Part shown: positions 15,001 through 22,197 of the stretch, piece by piece
Position numbering within the stretch: the first letter of the stretch is position 1
How the letters are laid out: each line of letters begins with the position of its first letter
Assembly (NCBI GenBank): GCA_002279765.1
Contig: NCCR01000046.1
Location: forward strand, 32,667 to 66,501
From: Verrucomicrobia bacterium 12-59-8
Lineage (GTDB): Bacteria; Verrucomicrobiota; Verrucomicrobiae; Verrucomicrobiales; Verrucomicrobiaceae
Direction: 5' to 3'
Length of the DNA stretch: 33,835 nt
The notes under the pieces: generated by a model
The model's database searches: none
What the model saw: the letters and a program-made list of their open reading frames with translations, nothing else
What the model was told of the DNA's origin: nothing
Translations under genes and position numbers: made by a program

Positions 15001-17338
15001 GGAGGTCGTCGAATTGACGGACTGGGAGGTGATGGAGATGGTGTTGCTACTGCTGCCCAGCAGGACGATCGCCGCATTGGCCACCGACTGGATGGTCGAG
15101 TCTTTGATCACTTGAATATCGTTGGCAAAGGTGGGGCCGATGCCTGCCACGGTCGAACCTTTGGAGTCCAGCATCAAGTTGCCGCTGTCCAGCAGGACGG
15201 TGGCAGACCCAATCGGATTGAAGGCCCCAGAAGCGGTGCTGCCCGTAAGAACAAGCGTGGGTGTCGCGGATACTTTAACCAGCGGCGTGCCACTGGCTGT
15301 CGCTGCGGCTGACAGCGTCAGCGTATTGCCGCTGATCGAAACAATGAACGCGCCATCTGGAATCCCGGTGCCGGTCACCGTCATGCCCGGCGTCAACCCT
15401 GTGGCGCTCGACACAGGGACGCTGGTGCTGCCTGAACTGGTGGAAGACGTCAGCGCTGTGGTTGCCCCCTGCATGTCGATGATCGTGGTGTGCCCAACCC
15501 CCAGATTGTTTGCAACGCTGGTTTGATTGAAGAACAACCGTCCGGTGCCGGTCTTGAGAAGGGTCATTGCGAAGCCGCCATCCGACACCGCCCCATCAAA
15601 CGCCACGTTCGGATTGGCATTGATGGTGACCGTTCCTGCGGAGGTGCCCAACACCGAACTGCCCGCGAAGCGCAGGGTCTGGCCAAAGCCGCCGCCGCCG
15701 CCGGCGATTTCAGTGCCGGTAGTGTTCGTCGCTTTCACCGTCAGCGTTGTGGCGGTGGTCATCGTGAGGCCGCCCAATTGATAAGCGGAGGCGTTGGTGC
15801 CCCTGAGATTGATGCCCGCGCTGCCGGTCAAATTGATGTCATTGTTCAGGGCGATCGCATTGCTGGAGCCGGCGGCGGTGTTGGTTTCGGCCTGAGACAG
15901 TACGCTGGTCAGGTTGGTGCGTGCATAGGCAGTCTGTGGTCCTGCAAACGCGAGGTCCAGCGATCCACCGCCCGTGCCCTGCACATAATCGACCCGGATT
16001 TCATGATAGCCCACGCCCAGCTGAATCAGGGCGCTGGAAAGATCGGTGGCGCCCTTGCCGCCGTCGTTGTTCAACACTAGCACGCCATCAATGTAAATGC
16101 GGGCGGCATCATCCGGTCTGGCGAAGAAGGTGTAACCACCGGCGGTGGTGATGCTGGCGGATGGAAGTGCCGGCCGTCCCGTCGAGCGAGTTGATGCTGA
16201 AGGTGGGCGACAGTCCCAGACTCGGAGAGGGGTTGGAGCTCAGTTGAGACGTCAGCAGGGGCGACACCGTGATGGAGGAGACGGCGGAGGTGAGGTTCAA
16301 TGGATTGTTTGAAGCGTCCACCACCTTGAACTGCGTCCCGTTGAGGATCTGCCCCACCCGTGCGCCAGCCGGAACACCAGGTCCTGACAGCAACTGACCC
16401 ACGGACAACGAGGCCGTGGTGGGAATGTTCCCCGTAGTCCCTGAGACGACACTGCTGAGCGTCACCACATTCTGCCCGTTTGCGCCGCTGGCAACCAGGC
16501 TCTGGCTGGGCAGCGCCGCACCGGTGGCGATGCCGGTGAAGTCAACGCGGCTGGTGTCGGAGGTGGCGGTGGCGAGGGTAAACAAACGGCCGGAAATGCC
16601 GATGCTGGAATTGCGAGTACCGGTGAGATCGAGCGCGGAGCCCGCCTGAAGCGTGATGGCATTAGCGCCCAGCGGATTGTTGTTCCCCGTGCGCACGACG
16701 GCCTCCAGCGTCGTCTTGTTCGCCACCGTAATGCCGCCTGTCAGGTTGTTGGCAAAGTTGGTGCCACTGCCCGACACGCCCATGATCAGCCTGCCCAAAG
16801 TCGAGGCACCGGTCTGAACGAGCAGGCCGTCAGTACCGCTCAAGGCCACATTCATGGTGGCGGTGGTGCTGGTGCCGGTGGTCCCCAGGGTGATCGTCGG
16901 CGTGGTACCGGAAATGACTTTGGTCAGGTTCAAGGTGCCGGGATTGGCGGCACCCACCGTGCCCGCTGAGTTCAGCAACGTCCCCGACTGGCTGTCGAAG
17001 AGCAAGCCTGCTGCATTGACCGTGGTGTTGTTGGCCACACTGAGATTGAGGGTGGTTGAGTTTTGCGCCCCAAAGGCGGCAATATCCGCCCCGTTGTTAT
17101 TCCCACTGGTGCCGCTGGCATTGCCCCAGTCCTCCCAGCCAGATGCCGTGCCGGGTGGTGCGACCGAAGTCCAGTTGAGGCTCGTGGTATTCCAGGTGCC
17201 AGTTCCGGTGCGTGAGGTGGTGCTGGTCTGCGTCCAGTAGAATGTGGCGCCTTGCAATGGGGTGGCGACTTGCATGGCGAACACCAGCAAGGTCATGAAC
17301 CAGCCGAGAAGGATGCGATTGTGTCGAAGTGTTTTCAT
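1..17338 (-). CDS. Giant autotransporter-type beta-strand-repeat surface protein, N-terminal ~5,780 codons, frameshifted, runs off left edge
   Basis: Probable exported adhesin or passenger protein. The ATG at 17338 begins a signal peptide (basic MKTLRHNR, then a hydrophobic stretch ending near LQGA), followed by the aromatic YW/NW motifs usual at the start of these proteins. A longer frame back to 17389 would need a TTG and adds no signal, so I prefer 17338. The body is Thr/Ser/Gly/Asn-rich, with endless short strands of the kind ITSGGLLTNVAGAV (TIGR02601/PF12951-like). Two PA14-like modules lie near 15905-16166 and 7130-7450. The first ~390 codons are in one frame. From about 16168 the sense passes to another frame, which I read from 16239 to base 1 without meeting TAA, TAG or TGA. 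The C-terminus, where a beta-barrel or sorting signal would be, lies outside the window. Function is inferred from composition and family: attachment, matrix, or polysaccharide binding. No enzyme motif is visible. Confidence 0.85.
285..10290 (-). repeat. Second recurring module, core NGIIGGWAVVNGSEFATY
   Basis: Three clear copies are read on the minus strand, near 285-420 (LVNGIIGGWAVVNGSEFATY), 3720-3890 (LVNGIIGAWATAIG, then NNAEFATYDPASGI) and 10150-10290 (GWAVVDREWASYAAGTGV). Looser variants with a PWA or DxxxY core lie near 1660-1790, 5030-5120 and 11390-11520. Each follows a run of beta strands and precedes a new one, so it may act as a joint between beta-helical blocks. Confidence 0.6.
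7130..7450 (-). other. PA14-like module 2 of the giant protein
   Basis: The minus strand reads YSGLLKIDAAGDYNFQMTS, then KQGMLVIDGVPVAG, a Ser/Gly-rich stretch, IYLSAGFHTIVFKSNS, and GGTQLLYGGPD. The order G.L.I...G.Y.F...S, ..L.IDG, L..G.H.I...., LL..GP matches PA14-type carbohydrate-binding domains. Its position in the middle of the repeat region, about 2,900 codons after module 1, suggests that the protein presents sugar-binding heads at intervals along a fibre. Confidence 0.7.
15905..16166 (-). other. PA14-like module 1 of the giant protein
   Basis: Reading the minus strand gives YTFFARPDDAARIYIDG, then VLVLNNDGGKGATDLSS, then LGVGYHEIRVDYVQGTGGG and LDLAFAGP. The pattern of a strand with F.ARPDDA.R.YIDG, a D/N-rich loop, and G.H.IRVDY ending in L...GP is that of PA14 domains, which bind carbohydrate in bacterial adhesins and glycosidases. 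The frameshift falls at its N-terminal edge. Confidence 0.75.
16160..16176 (-). other. Frameshift point in the giant surface-protein gene
   Basis: In the upstream frame the protein makes sense up to SINSLDGTAG and then degenerates into HHHRR, ending at a stop at 16109. In the next frame the sense resumes as LPSASITTAGGYTFFARPDD, a normal PA14-like opening. Dropping one base (the T at about 16168 on the plus strand) joins the two cleanly. The exact base is a judgement. The bounds forced by stops are 16112 and 16239. No homopolymer or slippery site is present. Confidence 0.8.
17258..17338 (-). other. Signal peptide of the giant surface protein
   Basis: From the ATG at 17338 the product reads MKTLRHNR, then about 17 hydrophobic residues (ILLGWFMTLLVFAMQVA), then TPLQGA before TFYWTQ. 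This is a classical Sec signal with a plausible cleavage after QGA near residue 30. It supports this start over upstream non-ATG starts. Confidence 0.75.
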
Positions 17339-17665
17339 CTGAAAAAAGATTTGGCGGGGGCGGCTCGGGAGATTTTTAAAAAAGCCCAAAGAAAGGGGCG
17401 CAGGACAGCGGAGCGGCGGCGTTTAGACACTGCTTCTGTTCATCCATGGGAAACCCTGAAAAGTCACAATCGTTCGACCCAACGAGCATTTCGTTCTGTG
17501 GGGGGGCGATGGGGTGATTTCTCATGTGAATAAGCAAATGGTTGGGGCCTGGATGCACGCCGGGGTATGACATGCCCATCAAGGCTAACGTTCAGAATAG
17601 CCAAAACGCATCCGCCACGTCAATGCAAATACATCGACTTTACGATTTTTCACCTTTGAGAAGCC
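17339..17665 (-). promoter_or_regulatory. Leader and promoter region of the giant surface-protein gene
   Basis: This 327-bp gap separates the upstream dehydrogenase stop from the giant gene. On the minus strand TTGACG (17618-17623) and TATTCT (17594-17599) are 18 bp apart, a plausible sigma-70 promoter, giving a leader of about 250 nt. Within the leader lie a run of seven G on the plus strand (17500-17506) and, closer to the start, GCCC..GGGC followed by TTTTTT (about 17379-17400), a weak attenuator-like element. I see no Shine-Dalgarno sequence before the ATG. All of this is motif reading and untested. Confidence 0.4.
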
Positions 17666-20600
17666 TCAGGGCACCGCTACAGCGGCTCCATCTAGGATTT
17701 CTACTCGCAATGCCGTCAGGTCCCCGGCTTCACGGGTCACCAAAACGCTGACCCGGTGGGTCCCGGCGGTGAGTTCGAGCTCCTGTTCGGGGTTCAATTC
17801 CTTCAGTTCTGCGCCGTCCACAGCTACGACGATGCCCTTTACGGTGCTAAAGCCCAGTTTTACTTTGCCTCCGGCATCCAGCTTCAGGCCAAATTGCACG
17901 ATTTTCGGGAACCAGGGGTACATTTTCTGCGCAGCGGGCAGATCGGCCAGCGGCAGGTCGCCATTCACTTGGCTGAGCGCCATCTGCCATGGGAAGGGGT
18001 GGGTTGCGTCGTTCAGGGCAAAACTGCCCACATGGCGGACGTGGTCCACGTCCTTCTGCTCCATCTTGGCCATGGCCTTCCAGGTGCGGATGTAACGGTT
18101 GGGCTGGGTTTTGTAGGCCCCTTCCCGGCCAAGTTCGGAGAGGAAACGCACGAGATCGACAAATTCGTCCTCGCGCAGGCTGGCGGTCAGGCCGGGGGGC
18201 ATCATGCTCACCGGGCTCATCTGGCGGCTGGCGATGCCGGACTTGGCCACTTTGACGATCTGATTGGCGGGGTCACGAATCGTCAACTCCTCCGCACCGT
18301 CGTTGATCAGGCCGCCGGAGATGACGCTGCCGTCCTTTTTGCTGATGATGACCATGTGGTAGCCCTCTTTGATTTTCTTGCTGGGCTCCAGCAGGCTTTC
18401 GATGAGGTAGTCCACTGGGGCGCTGGCACCGATGCTGACAAGGTTTGGCCCCAGCACGCCGCCGGATTCGCCAATGGCGTGGCAGGTGGTGCAGAGCATC
18501 TGCTGGCGGCGGTACACGGCCTCGCCACGGGCGGGGTCGCCCTGGGTCTTCACCTTGGCCACCATGGCACTCATTTCCTCGGGGGTGAGGGGGCGGTCCA
18601 TCTGCTTGACGCCGCCGGCTTTTTTCAGGGCCTCGACCAGGGGGCCCTGGATGCCGCGTGAGGTGACCATGCGGATGCCTTCCACGGCCACGGAGTCAAG
18701 AATCGTCTTGCCGTCCAGCTCCTTGGCCAGCACGCCGGGGAGCTGCTTGTTCTTCAAAAAGACGGTCAGAATCGGCTTCGCAGAGTCCACATCGGCCTTG
18801 GCCAGGAACTCCACAGCGCGTTTGGCCGCGAGCTGAGGCCCGACGCTGGTCAGGCCGTCGATCATGAGCCCGCGCAGGCCCGCGTCCTGGGATTCCACGA
18901 AGAGCTTGTCAAACAGATCGCGGGATTTCGCGCCACCCAGCGCCGTCAGGCCGCGCATGGCACCATCGCGGATCGGCGGGATGGTTTGGGCGTCGGTGAG
19001 CAGCGCCACCAGTTTGTCGCGCGCCGGTTCCACCTTCCAGAGTCCGGCCAGCATGGCCGTGCGGTGCAGCACATGGGGTTCAGGGCGGGCAAACCAGGCC
19101 ATGATGATCTCCTGCGCGCCTTCGGGGATGACCTTGCGGTCGGTGGCCGCCTTGATGAGGGCATCCTGCAGACCCATATAATAAGGGGCCATGGCGGCGT
19201 CATTGACCATTTCGACCATCGTCTTCGCCTGAGCGGCGTCGGCGGCGCTGCCGGCCATGTCGAGCACGGCGGCGGCGTCTTCGGTGCTCAGCTTGCCGCT
19301 TTTCAGCGCTTCAAACAGGGGAGGCAGGGCATCGCTGCGCCCGGTGCTCTTCATGGCATAGACGAGGTGCTTGGGCCGCTCGTCGAGCTTGAGCTTGCCA
19401 GCCACCACCGCCGGCATCCAGATGTCTGCCTGCTCGCTGCAGGTCTGCTCCAGCAGGAAATCGAGGGAGTCGTCCATCGGACGGTCCAGCACCTTGAGGG
19501 CGAGGCTGATCGCGCCGGGCTTGCGCATGTCTGCCAGCACGGCCAGCGCCCAGAGGCGCACCTGGGCGTTTTCGTCCGCCACAGCCTTGTCCAGCACCTT
19601 CATCACCTCGGGGAACACCTTCCAGCGATGGGTCAGGATGCGCAACGCGGCGGCACGGATGCGGTAGTCGCTGCTTTCCCAGAGCCGGTGCCAGATCGTG
19701 GGGGAGAAGGAGTTCACGCCTTCGCGTGCCCAGGCGGCTTCGAGCAGGGCGTGGGAGTCGGCTTCCTTCGTGGTGTCCAGTGTGGCGGCCCAGGCATCGA
19801 GTGGCAGCGTCACTTTGGCAGCGCCTTGGTCCCGCAGCTCACGTTTGGCAAAACGGCGCACGTAGTTGCGGTCGCTCTTGAGCATTTCCAGCAGGTCGGC
19901 GGTGGCGGCTCCGGCGATCTGGGGCCGAGGGCTGAGGGGCTTGCCCTTGGCGGTGATGCGCCAGATGCGGCCATGCTGATGGTCGCGGCGGGCATCGCGG
20001 AAGTCCACCTCGCCGTGCTGGATGATGGGATTGTACCAGTCGGCGATGTAAAGGGCACCGTCCGGGCCCATCTTCACGTCAATGGGCCGGAAGGCGCGAT
20101 GTGTGGAGGCGAGCAGGTCGGGCATCTGCTTGGCGATGTAGCTGCTGCCGCTGGGGGTGAGCTTGAAGCGGTTGACGCGATTGCCCCGGAAGTCGTTAAG
20201 GATGAAGTCTCCCTGAAATTCGGCGGGGAAGTGCGGGTCTTCGATGATTTCCAGGCCGCACTGCTTGGGCTGGCCTGGGCTGAGGCCGTGGACGATGCGC
20301 TTGGCCCCCGGCGAGGTGGCGAAGACGGAGCCTGGGAAGATGAAATTGACCCCTTCCCCGCCTGCGCCATCGCACGCGAAGCTCTGGCCCCAGCGGTCAA
20401 ACTCAAAGCCCCAGGGATTGATGAGCCCTTTGCTGATGATTTCCGCCCGGCGCGTCTCCGGCCGGAACTCCCAGATGCCACCGCCCATGAGACGGCGCAC
20501 GCCATGGGGGGTCTCCATGTGGGTGTGGATGTAGATGGACTGATTGAAGTAGAGCATGCCTTCCGGGCCCCAGCGGAAGGTGTGCAGCAGGTGGTGGGTG

Positions 20601-21079
20601 TCCTCGGTGCCGAAGCCGCTGAGCATCACGGTGCGCTCGTCCTCTTTGAGGTCGTTGTTGGTGTCCTTCAAAAAGAGCACCTCAGTGGAATTGGCCACAT
20701 AGAGACCGCCGTCCCCAGGAGCGAGCGCGGTGGGGATGTGCAGGCCTTCGGCGAAGGTGGTGGATTTGTCGGCCTTGCCATCGCCGTCGGTGTCTTCCAG
20801 TACCACGACCTGGTCCTTGGCCTCTTCGCCGGGCTTGATGTGCGGGTAGGTCGTGCTGGTGACGACCCAGAGGCGGCCCTGGGCATCCCAGTTCATCTGC
20901 ACCGGTTTCTGGATCATCGGCTCCGATGCGAAGAGATTCACCTCGAAGCCGTCGGGCACCACGAAGGCCTTCAGCTCCGCCTCAGGGTGTGCGTCCGGCA
21001 GATCGGCCAAGGAGGCCGGCTGCGAGGCATGGGCGACAGCAGTCAAACCAACGAGAATCAGGGCAAGGCGGGTCATCAT
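17666..21079 (-). CDS. PVC-type haem-binding CxxCH protein: dehydrogenase-like propeller, HEAT repeats, cytochrome c domain
   Basis: About 1,137 residues, periplasmic by its signal peptide (MMTRLALILVGLTAVAHA). A TTG at 21094 would add five residues; I chose the ATG at 21079. Residues ~35-405 form a beta-propeller of the membrane-bound dehydrogenase type (TIGR02604-like), with motifs such as WVVTSTTYPH, DTDGDGKADK and GPDGALYIADWYNP. Residues ~410-800 are helical HEAT-like repeats. Residues ~855-975 are a cytochrome c-type domain (TIGR02603-like) with CTTCH at ~863-867 and a likely axial Met in SMMPPG near 960. The last ~150 residues look like a beta-sandwich. Proteins of this architecture are highly expanded in Planctomycetes and Verrucomicrobia and probably oxidise sugars or polysaccharide breakdown products, passing electrons to the haem. 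The substrate cannot be told from sequence. Confidence 0.92.
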   Translation of the reverse strand: MMTRLALILVGLTAVAHASQPASLADLPDAHPEAELKAFVVPDGFEVNLFASEPMIQKPVQMNWDAQGRLWVVTSTTYPHIKPGEEAKDQVVVLEDTDGDGKADKSTTFAEGLHIPTALAPGDGGLYVANSTEVLFLKDTNNDLKEDERTVMLSGFGTEDTHHLLHTFRWGPEGMLYFNQSIYIHTHMETPHGVRRLMGGGIWEFRPETRRAEIISKGLINPWGFEFDRWGQSFACDGAGGEGVNFIFPGSVFATSPGAKRIVHGLSPGQPKQCGLEIIEDPHFPAEFQGDFILNDFRGNRVNRFKLTPSGSSYIAKQMPDLLASTHRAFRPIDVKMGPDGALYIADWYNPIIQHGEVDFRDARRDHQHGRIWRITAKGKPLSPRPQIAGAATADLLEMLKSDRNYVRRFAKRELRDQGAAKVTLPLDAWAATLDTTKEADSHALLEAAWAREGVNSFSPTIWHRLWESSDYRIRAAALRILTHRWKVFPEVMKVLDKAVADENAQVRLWALAVLADMRKPGAISLALKVLDRPMDDSLDFLLEQTCSEQADIWMPAVVAGKLKLDERPKHLVYAMKSTGRSDALPPLFEALKSGKLSTEDAAAVLDMAGSAADAAQAKTMVEMVNDAAMAPYYMGLQDALIKAATDRKVIPEGAQEIIMAWFARPEPHVLHRTAMLAGLWKVEPARDKLVALLTDAQTIPPIRDGAMRGLTALGGAKSRDLFDKLFVESQDAGLRGLMIDGLTSVGPQLAAKRAVEFLAKADVDSAKPILTVFLKNKQLPGVLAKELDGKTILDSVAVEGIRMVTSRGIQGPLVEALKKAGGVKQMDRPLTPEEMSAMVAKVKTQGDPARGEAVYRRQQMLCTTCHAIGESGGVLGPNLVSIGASAPVDYLIESLLEPSKKIKEGYHMVIISKKDGSVISGGLINDGAEELTIRDPANQIVKVAKSGIASRQMSPVSMMPPGLTASLREDEFVDLVRFLSELGREGAYKTQPNRYIRTWKAMAKMEQKDVDHVRHVGSFALNDATHPFPWQMALSQVNGDLPLADLPAAQKMYPWFPKIVQFGLKLDAGGKVKLGFSTVKGIVVAVDGAELKELNPEQELELTAGTHRVSVLVTREAGDLTALRVEILDGAAVAVP

Positions 21080-21162
21080 AAATGGGAAGCGCAAGATACG
21101 ACGCTGCGGCGGGTGTTTGGCAAGCTTTCTCTCCGGGGAAATGCGGGGGCGGGGTGTCGAGC

Positions 21163-21175
21163 TTCAACGGTTGAA
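21163..21175. promoter_or_regulatory. Palindromic operator candidate of the toxin-antitoxin pair
   Basis: TTCAAC-G-GTTGAA is a perfect 6-bp inverted repeat. It overlaps the -35 hexamer of the predicted antitoxin promoter, where an autorepressing antitoxin or complex would bind. Confidence 0.5.
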
Positions 21176-21199
21176 ACTGGCTCAGCCTGCCTTTAGCAT
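21171..21199 (+). promoter_or_regulatory. Promoter of the antitoxin gene
   Basis: TTGAAA (21171-21176) and TAGCAT (21194-21199) are separated by 17 bp. Transcription would begin at or within one or two bases of the antitoxin ATG at 21206, which would make the message leaderless. Confidence 0.5.
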
Positions 21200-21205
21200 C
21201 CACGC

Positions 21206-21472
21206 ATGAGCAGCGCCGCCCTCAACATCTCCGAGCTTGTCGAATGTGCGCTGTCCATGCCGCGTGCCGAACGCTCCTACCTCGCCACCAAGCTCATCAG
21301 CAGCCTTGATGATGACGATGACATCGAAGTCAGTCAGGAATGGCGGGATGAACTCAACCGGCGCGTGGAAGAAATGCGCAATGGCACTTCGCCCGGCATA
21401 CCGCATGAGGAGGTCATGAGCGGCGTTCGCGAACTGCTGGCCGGCATCCGCAAGGAAAAGCAGGCCGCATGA
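21206..21472 (+). CDS. Addiction-module antitoxin (Unstab_antitox / TIGR02574 family)
   Basis: 88 residues. The pattern ELVECALSMPRAERSYLATKL, SLDDDDDIE, EWRDELNRRVEEMRNGT, PGIPHEEVMSGVRELL follows the family consensus: an N-terminal helix with L..aeR..L...L..SLD, a W.dE...R..E...G helix, and a final i..eev...i|vR motif. Such antitoxins bind and neutralise a co-transcribed RelE/ParE-type toxin and often repress their own promoter. The stop codon overlaps the start of the toxin reading frame (ATGA, 21469-21472), so translation is coupled. A promoter and palindrome lie directly upstream. Because the partner toxin carries an amber codon, this antitoxin may now be an orphan. Confidence 0.85.
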   Translation: MSSAALNISELVECALSMPRAERSYLATKLISSLDDDDDIEVSQEWRDELNRRVEEMRNGTSPGIPHEEVMSGVRELLAGIRKEKQAA

Positions 21473-21762
21473 GCCACCTCTGGCACAGGCAGGCCCGGAT
21501 CGAATATTACGAGGCCATCGGCCACTATGCCCGGATTGACGACATGCTGGGTGAACGCTTCGTCGCCGCTGTCGAAGAGGCTCTTGAGCAGATGAGCCGC
21601 ACACCGGAGAGGTTCCGCCGCTTCTAGGGTGACCTGCGCAAAGTCCGGGTGGAGGACTTTCCGTACGCGGTCAACTACCGCATCGAAAGCAGCGATCTGC
21701 GCATCATTTCCGTCATGCATCTGCACCGGCGTCCCGGCTACTGGGGCGAGCGCATCGACTGA
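21469..21762 (+). pseudogene. RelE/ParE-superfamily toxin interrupted by an in-frame amber codon
   Basis: The frame starts at the ATG overlapping the antitoxin stop, with AAGGAAAAG at a usable Shine-Dalgarno distance. It encodes SHLWHRQARIEYYEAIGHYA, then LGERFVAAVEEALEQM and TPERFRRF. A TAG at 21625-21627 (codon 53) follows, and the same frame continues as GDLRKVRVEDFPYAVNYRI, LRIISVMHLHRRPGYWGERID to a TGA at 21760. Both halves match the family, including the FPY.V.YRI strand and the final H.RRPGYW motif. The reading frame is otherwise preserved over 97 codons, so the lesion is recent or the TAG is read through. As written, only a 52-residue fragment lacking the catalytic strands is made. 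A base-calling error would be the trivial alternative. Confidence 0.85.
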
Positions 21763-21840
21763 ATGCTGAAACGCGCCTATGAATGCCCACGTGCGGTCCG
21801 AATACGACAAGGCGGTCCACGTCCAACCTCTCCAAACTGA

Positions 21841-21857
21841 GGGATCAAGATGATCCC
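21841..21857. terminator. Hairpin after the toxin frame
   Basis: GGGATCA-AGA-TGATCCC is a perfect 7-bp stem with a 3-nt loop, 78 bp after the toxin stop and 9 bp before the remnant described next. There is no clear T-run, so its role as a terminator is uncertain. Confidence 0.4.
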
Positions 21858-21865
21858 GCTCCTCT

Positions 21866-21955
21866 TCACCGCCACCCACTCACCGCCGAAGAATGCTCGC
21901 GGTAACACTTCTCAAACGCCGCGTGGGAGCGGTTGAAGAAATGGCCGTCGCGGCC
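21866..21955 (-). pseudogene. Remnant of the 3' end of a GH25-type muramidase gene
   Basis: Read on the minus strand, this piece encodes HFFNRSHAAFEKCYREHSSAVSGWR followed by a stop. The intact muramidase at 26894-27775 ends in NFFNGSHAAFEKFYREHASAVSTWR with its stop in the same place. The two DNA segments are close to 90 percent identical over about 90 bp, and the similarity then breaks off abruptly. No start or upstream coding sequence is attached. It is the scar of a former second copy. Confidence 0.8.
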
Positions 21956-22197
21956 AAGGGTGGCGGAGGTGGCCTGAGCGGGACAGGCCGTGGAATCTCT
22001 CCGCCCTGATGCACCAACGGGCACCCACCGAGGAGACGGCGGACCTGCGTGCAGATAGCAGGCACATTCGGTGAGCAGGCACCCCACTTTACCTGCGCAC
22101 GACCTGGAAGTTCCTCATGGGGCATTGACCCCATGGACATTGAAACCACGGTGCCCTTACGGTCCACGGGCAGAAACCACCCTCCTGTGAACCGACC
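21956..22197 (+). other. Upstream region of the first DUF3494 gene with duplicated block
   Basis: This stretch shares its layout with the region before the second DUF3494 gene. Common parts are a tract near ACCTGCGTGCAGATAGCAGG (from 22043; the counterpart starts at 23724) and, 73 bp later (72 bp in the counterpart), a conserved palindrome. In the second copy the tract is the very end of the first gene's coding sequence. Here the frame from about 22028 reads HRGDGGPACR and stops at the matching TAG. It therefore looks like the tail of a vanished PEP-CTERM gene. I see no Shine-Dalgarno sequence before 22198. Confidence 0.55.
22116..22135. promoter_or_regulatory. Conserved palindrome upstream of DUF3494 gene 1
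   Basis: CATGGGG-CATTGA-CCCCATG has 7-bp arms. It ends 62 bp before the ATG. The paralogous gene has the same element 64 bp before its own ATG, while the sequence between palindrome and ATG is less conserved. It is a candidate operator or RNA stem shared by both genes. Confidence 0.6.

Larger units (their letters stand above)
2860..16430 (-). repeat. Recurring protein module with core VGxxVSGxGIPxGT (at least 15 copies)
   Basis: Direct reading of the minus strand finds copies near 16330-16430, 15290-15420, 14860-15000, 13900-14040, 13790-13870, 13620-13740, 12440-12570, 12230-12350, 11940-12075, 9950-10080, 9580-9740, 8760-8920, 6480-6630, 6280-6430 and 2860-2960. The consensus is VTVASTxxLxVGxxVSGxGIPxGTxI, then xxIxxxTxFTLSxNAT, about 45-50 residues. 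It is distinct from the short autotransporter-associated strands between copies. Its structure and function are not known to me. It resembles a small all-beta insertion unit found in other verrucomicrobial repeat proteins. Confidence 0.7.

Noticed and set aside
13624..15312. Plus-strand open frame of 562 codons within the giant gene
   Set aside because: Antisense shadow rich in Gly/Arg/His. The minus strand carries the recognisable repeats.
15762..16112. Second, separate gene starting at an ATG near 15762 instead of a frameshift
   Set aside because: It would lack a signal peptide and begin after a PA14 module whose coding sequence continues unbroken from upstream.
17376..17582. Minus-strand 68-codon frame in the leader of the giant gene
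   Set aside because: No homology, no ribosome site, and it overlaps the probable leader. Treated as chance.
18986..21196. Plus-strand open frame of 736 codons opposite the dehydrogenase/cytochrome gene
   Set aside because: It is the codon-aligned antisense of a well-recognised gene. The product has no family features, and high G+C commonly leaves such frames open.
21334..21879. Minus-strand frame of 181 codons opposite the toxin-antitoxin pair
   Set aside because: The plus strand encodes family-matching antitoxin and toxin; the antisense product resembles nothing.
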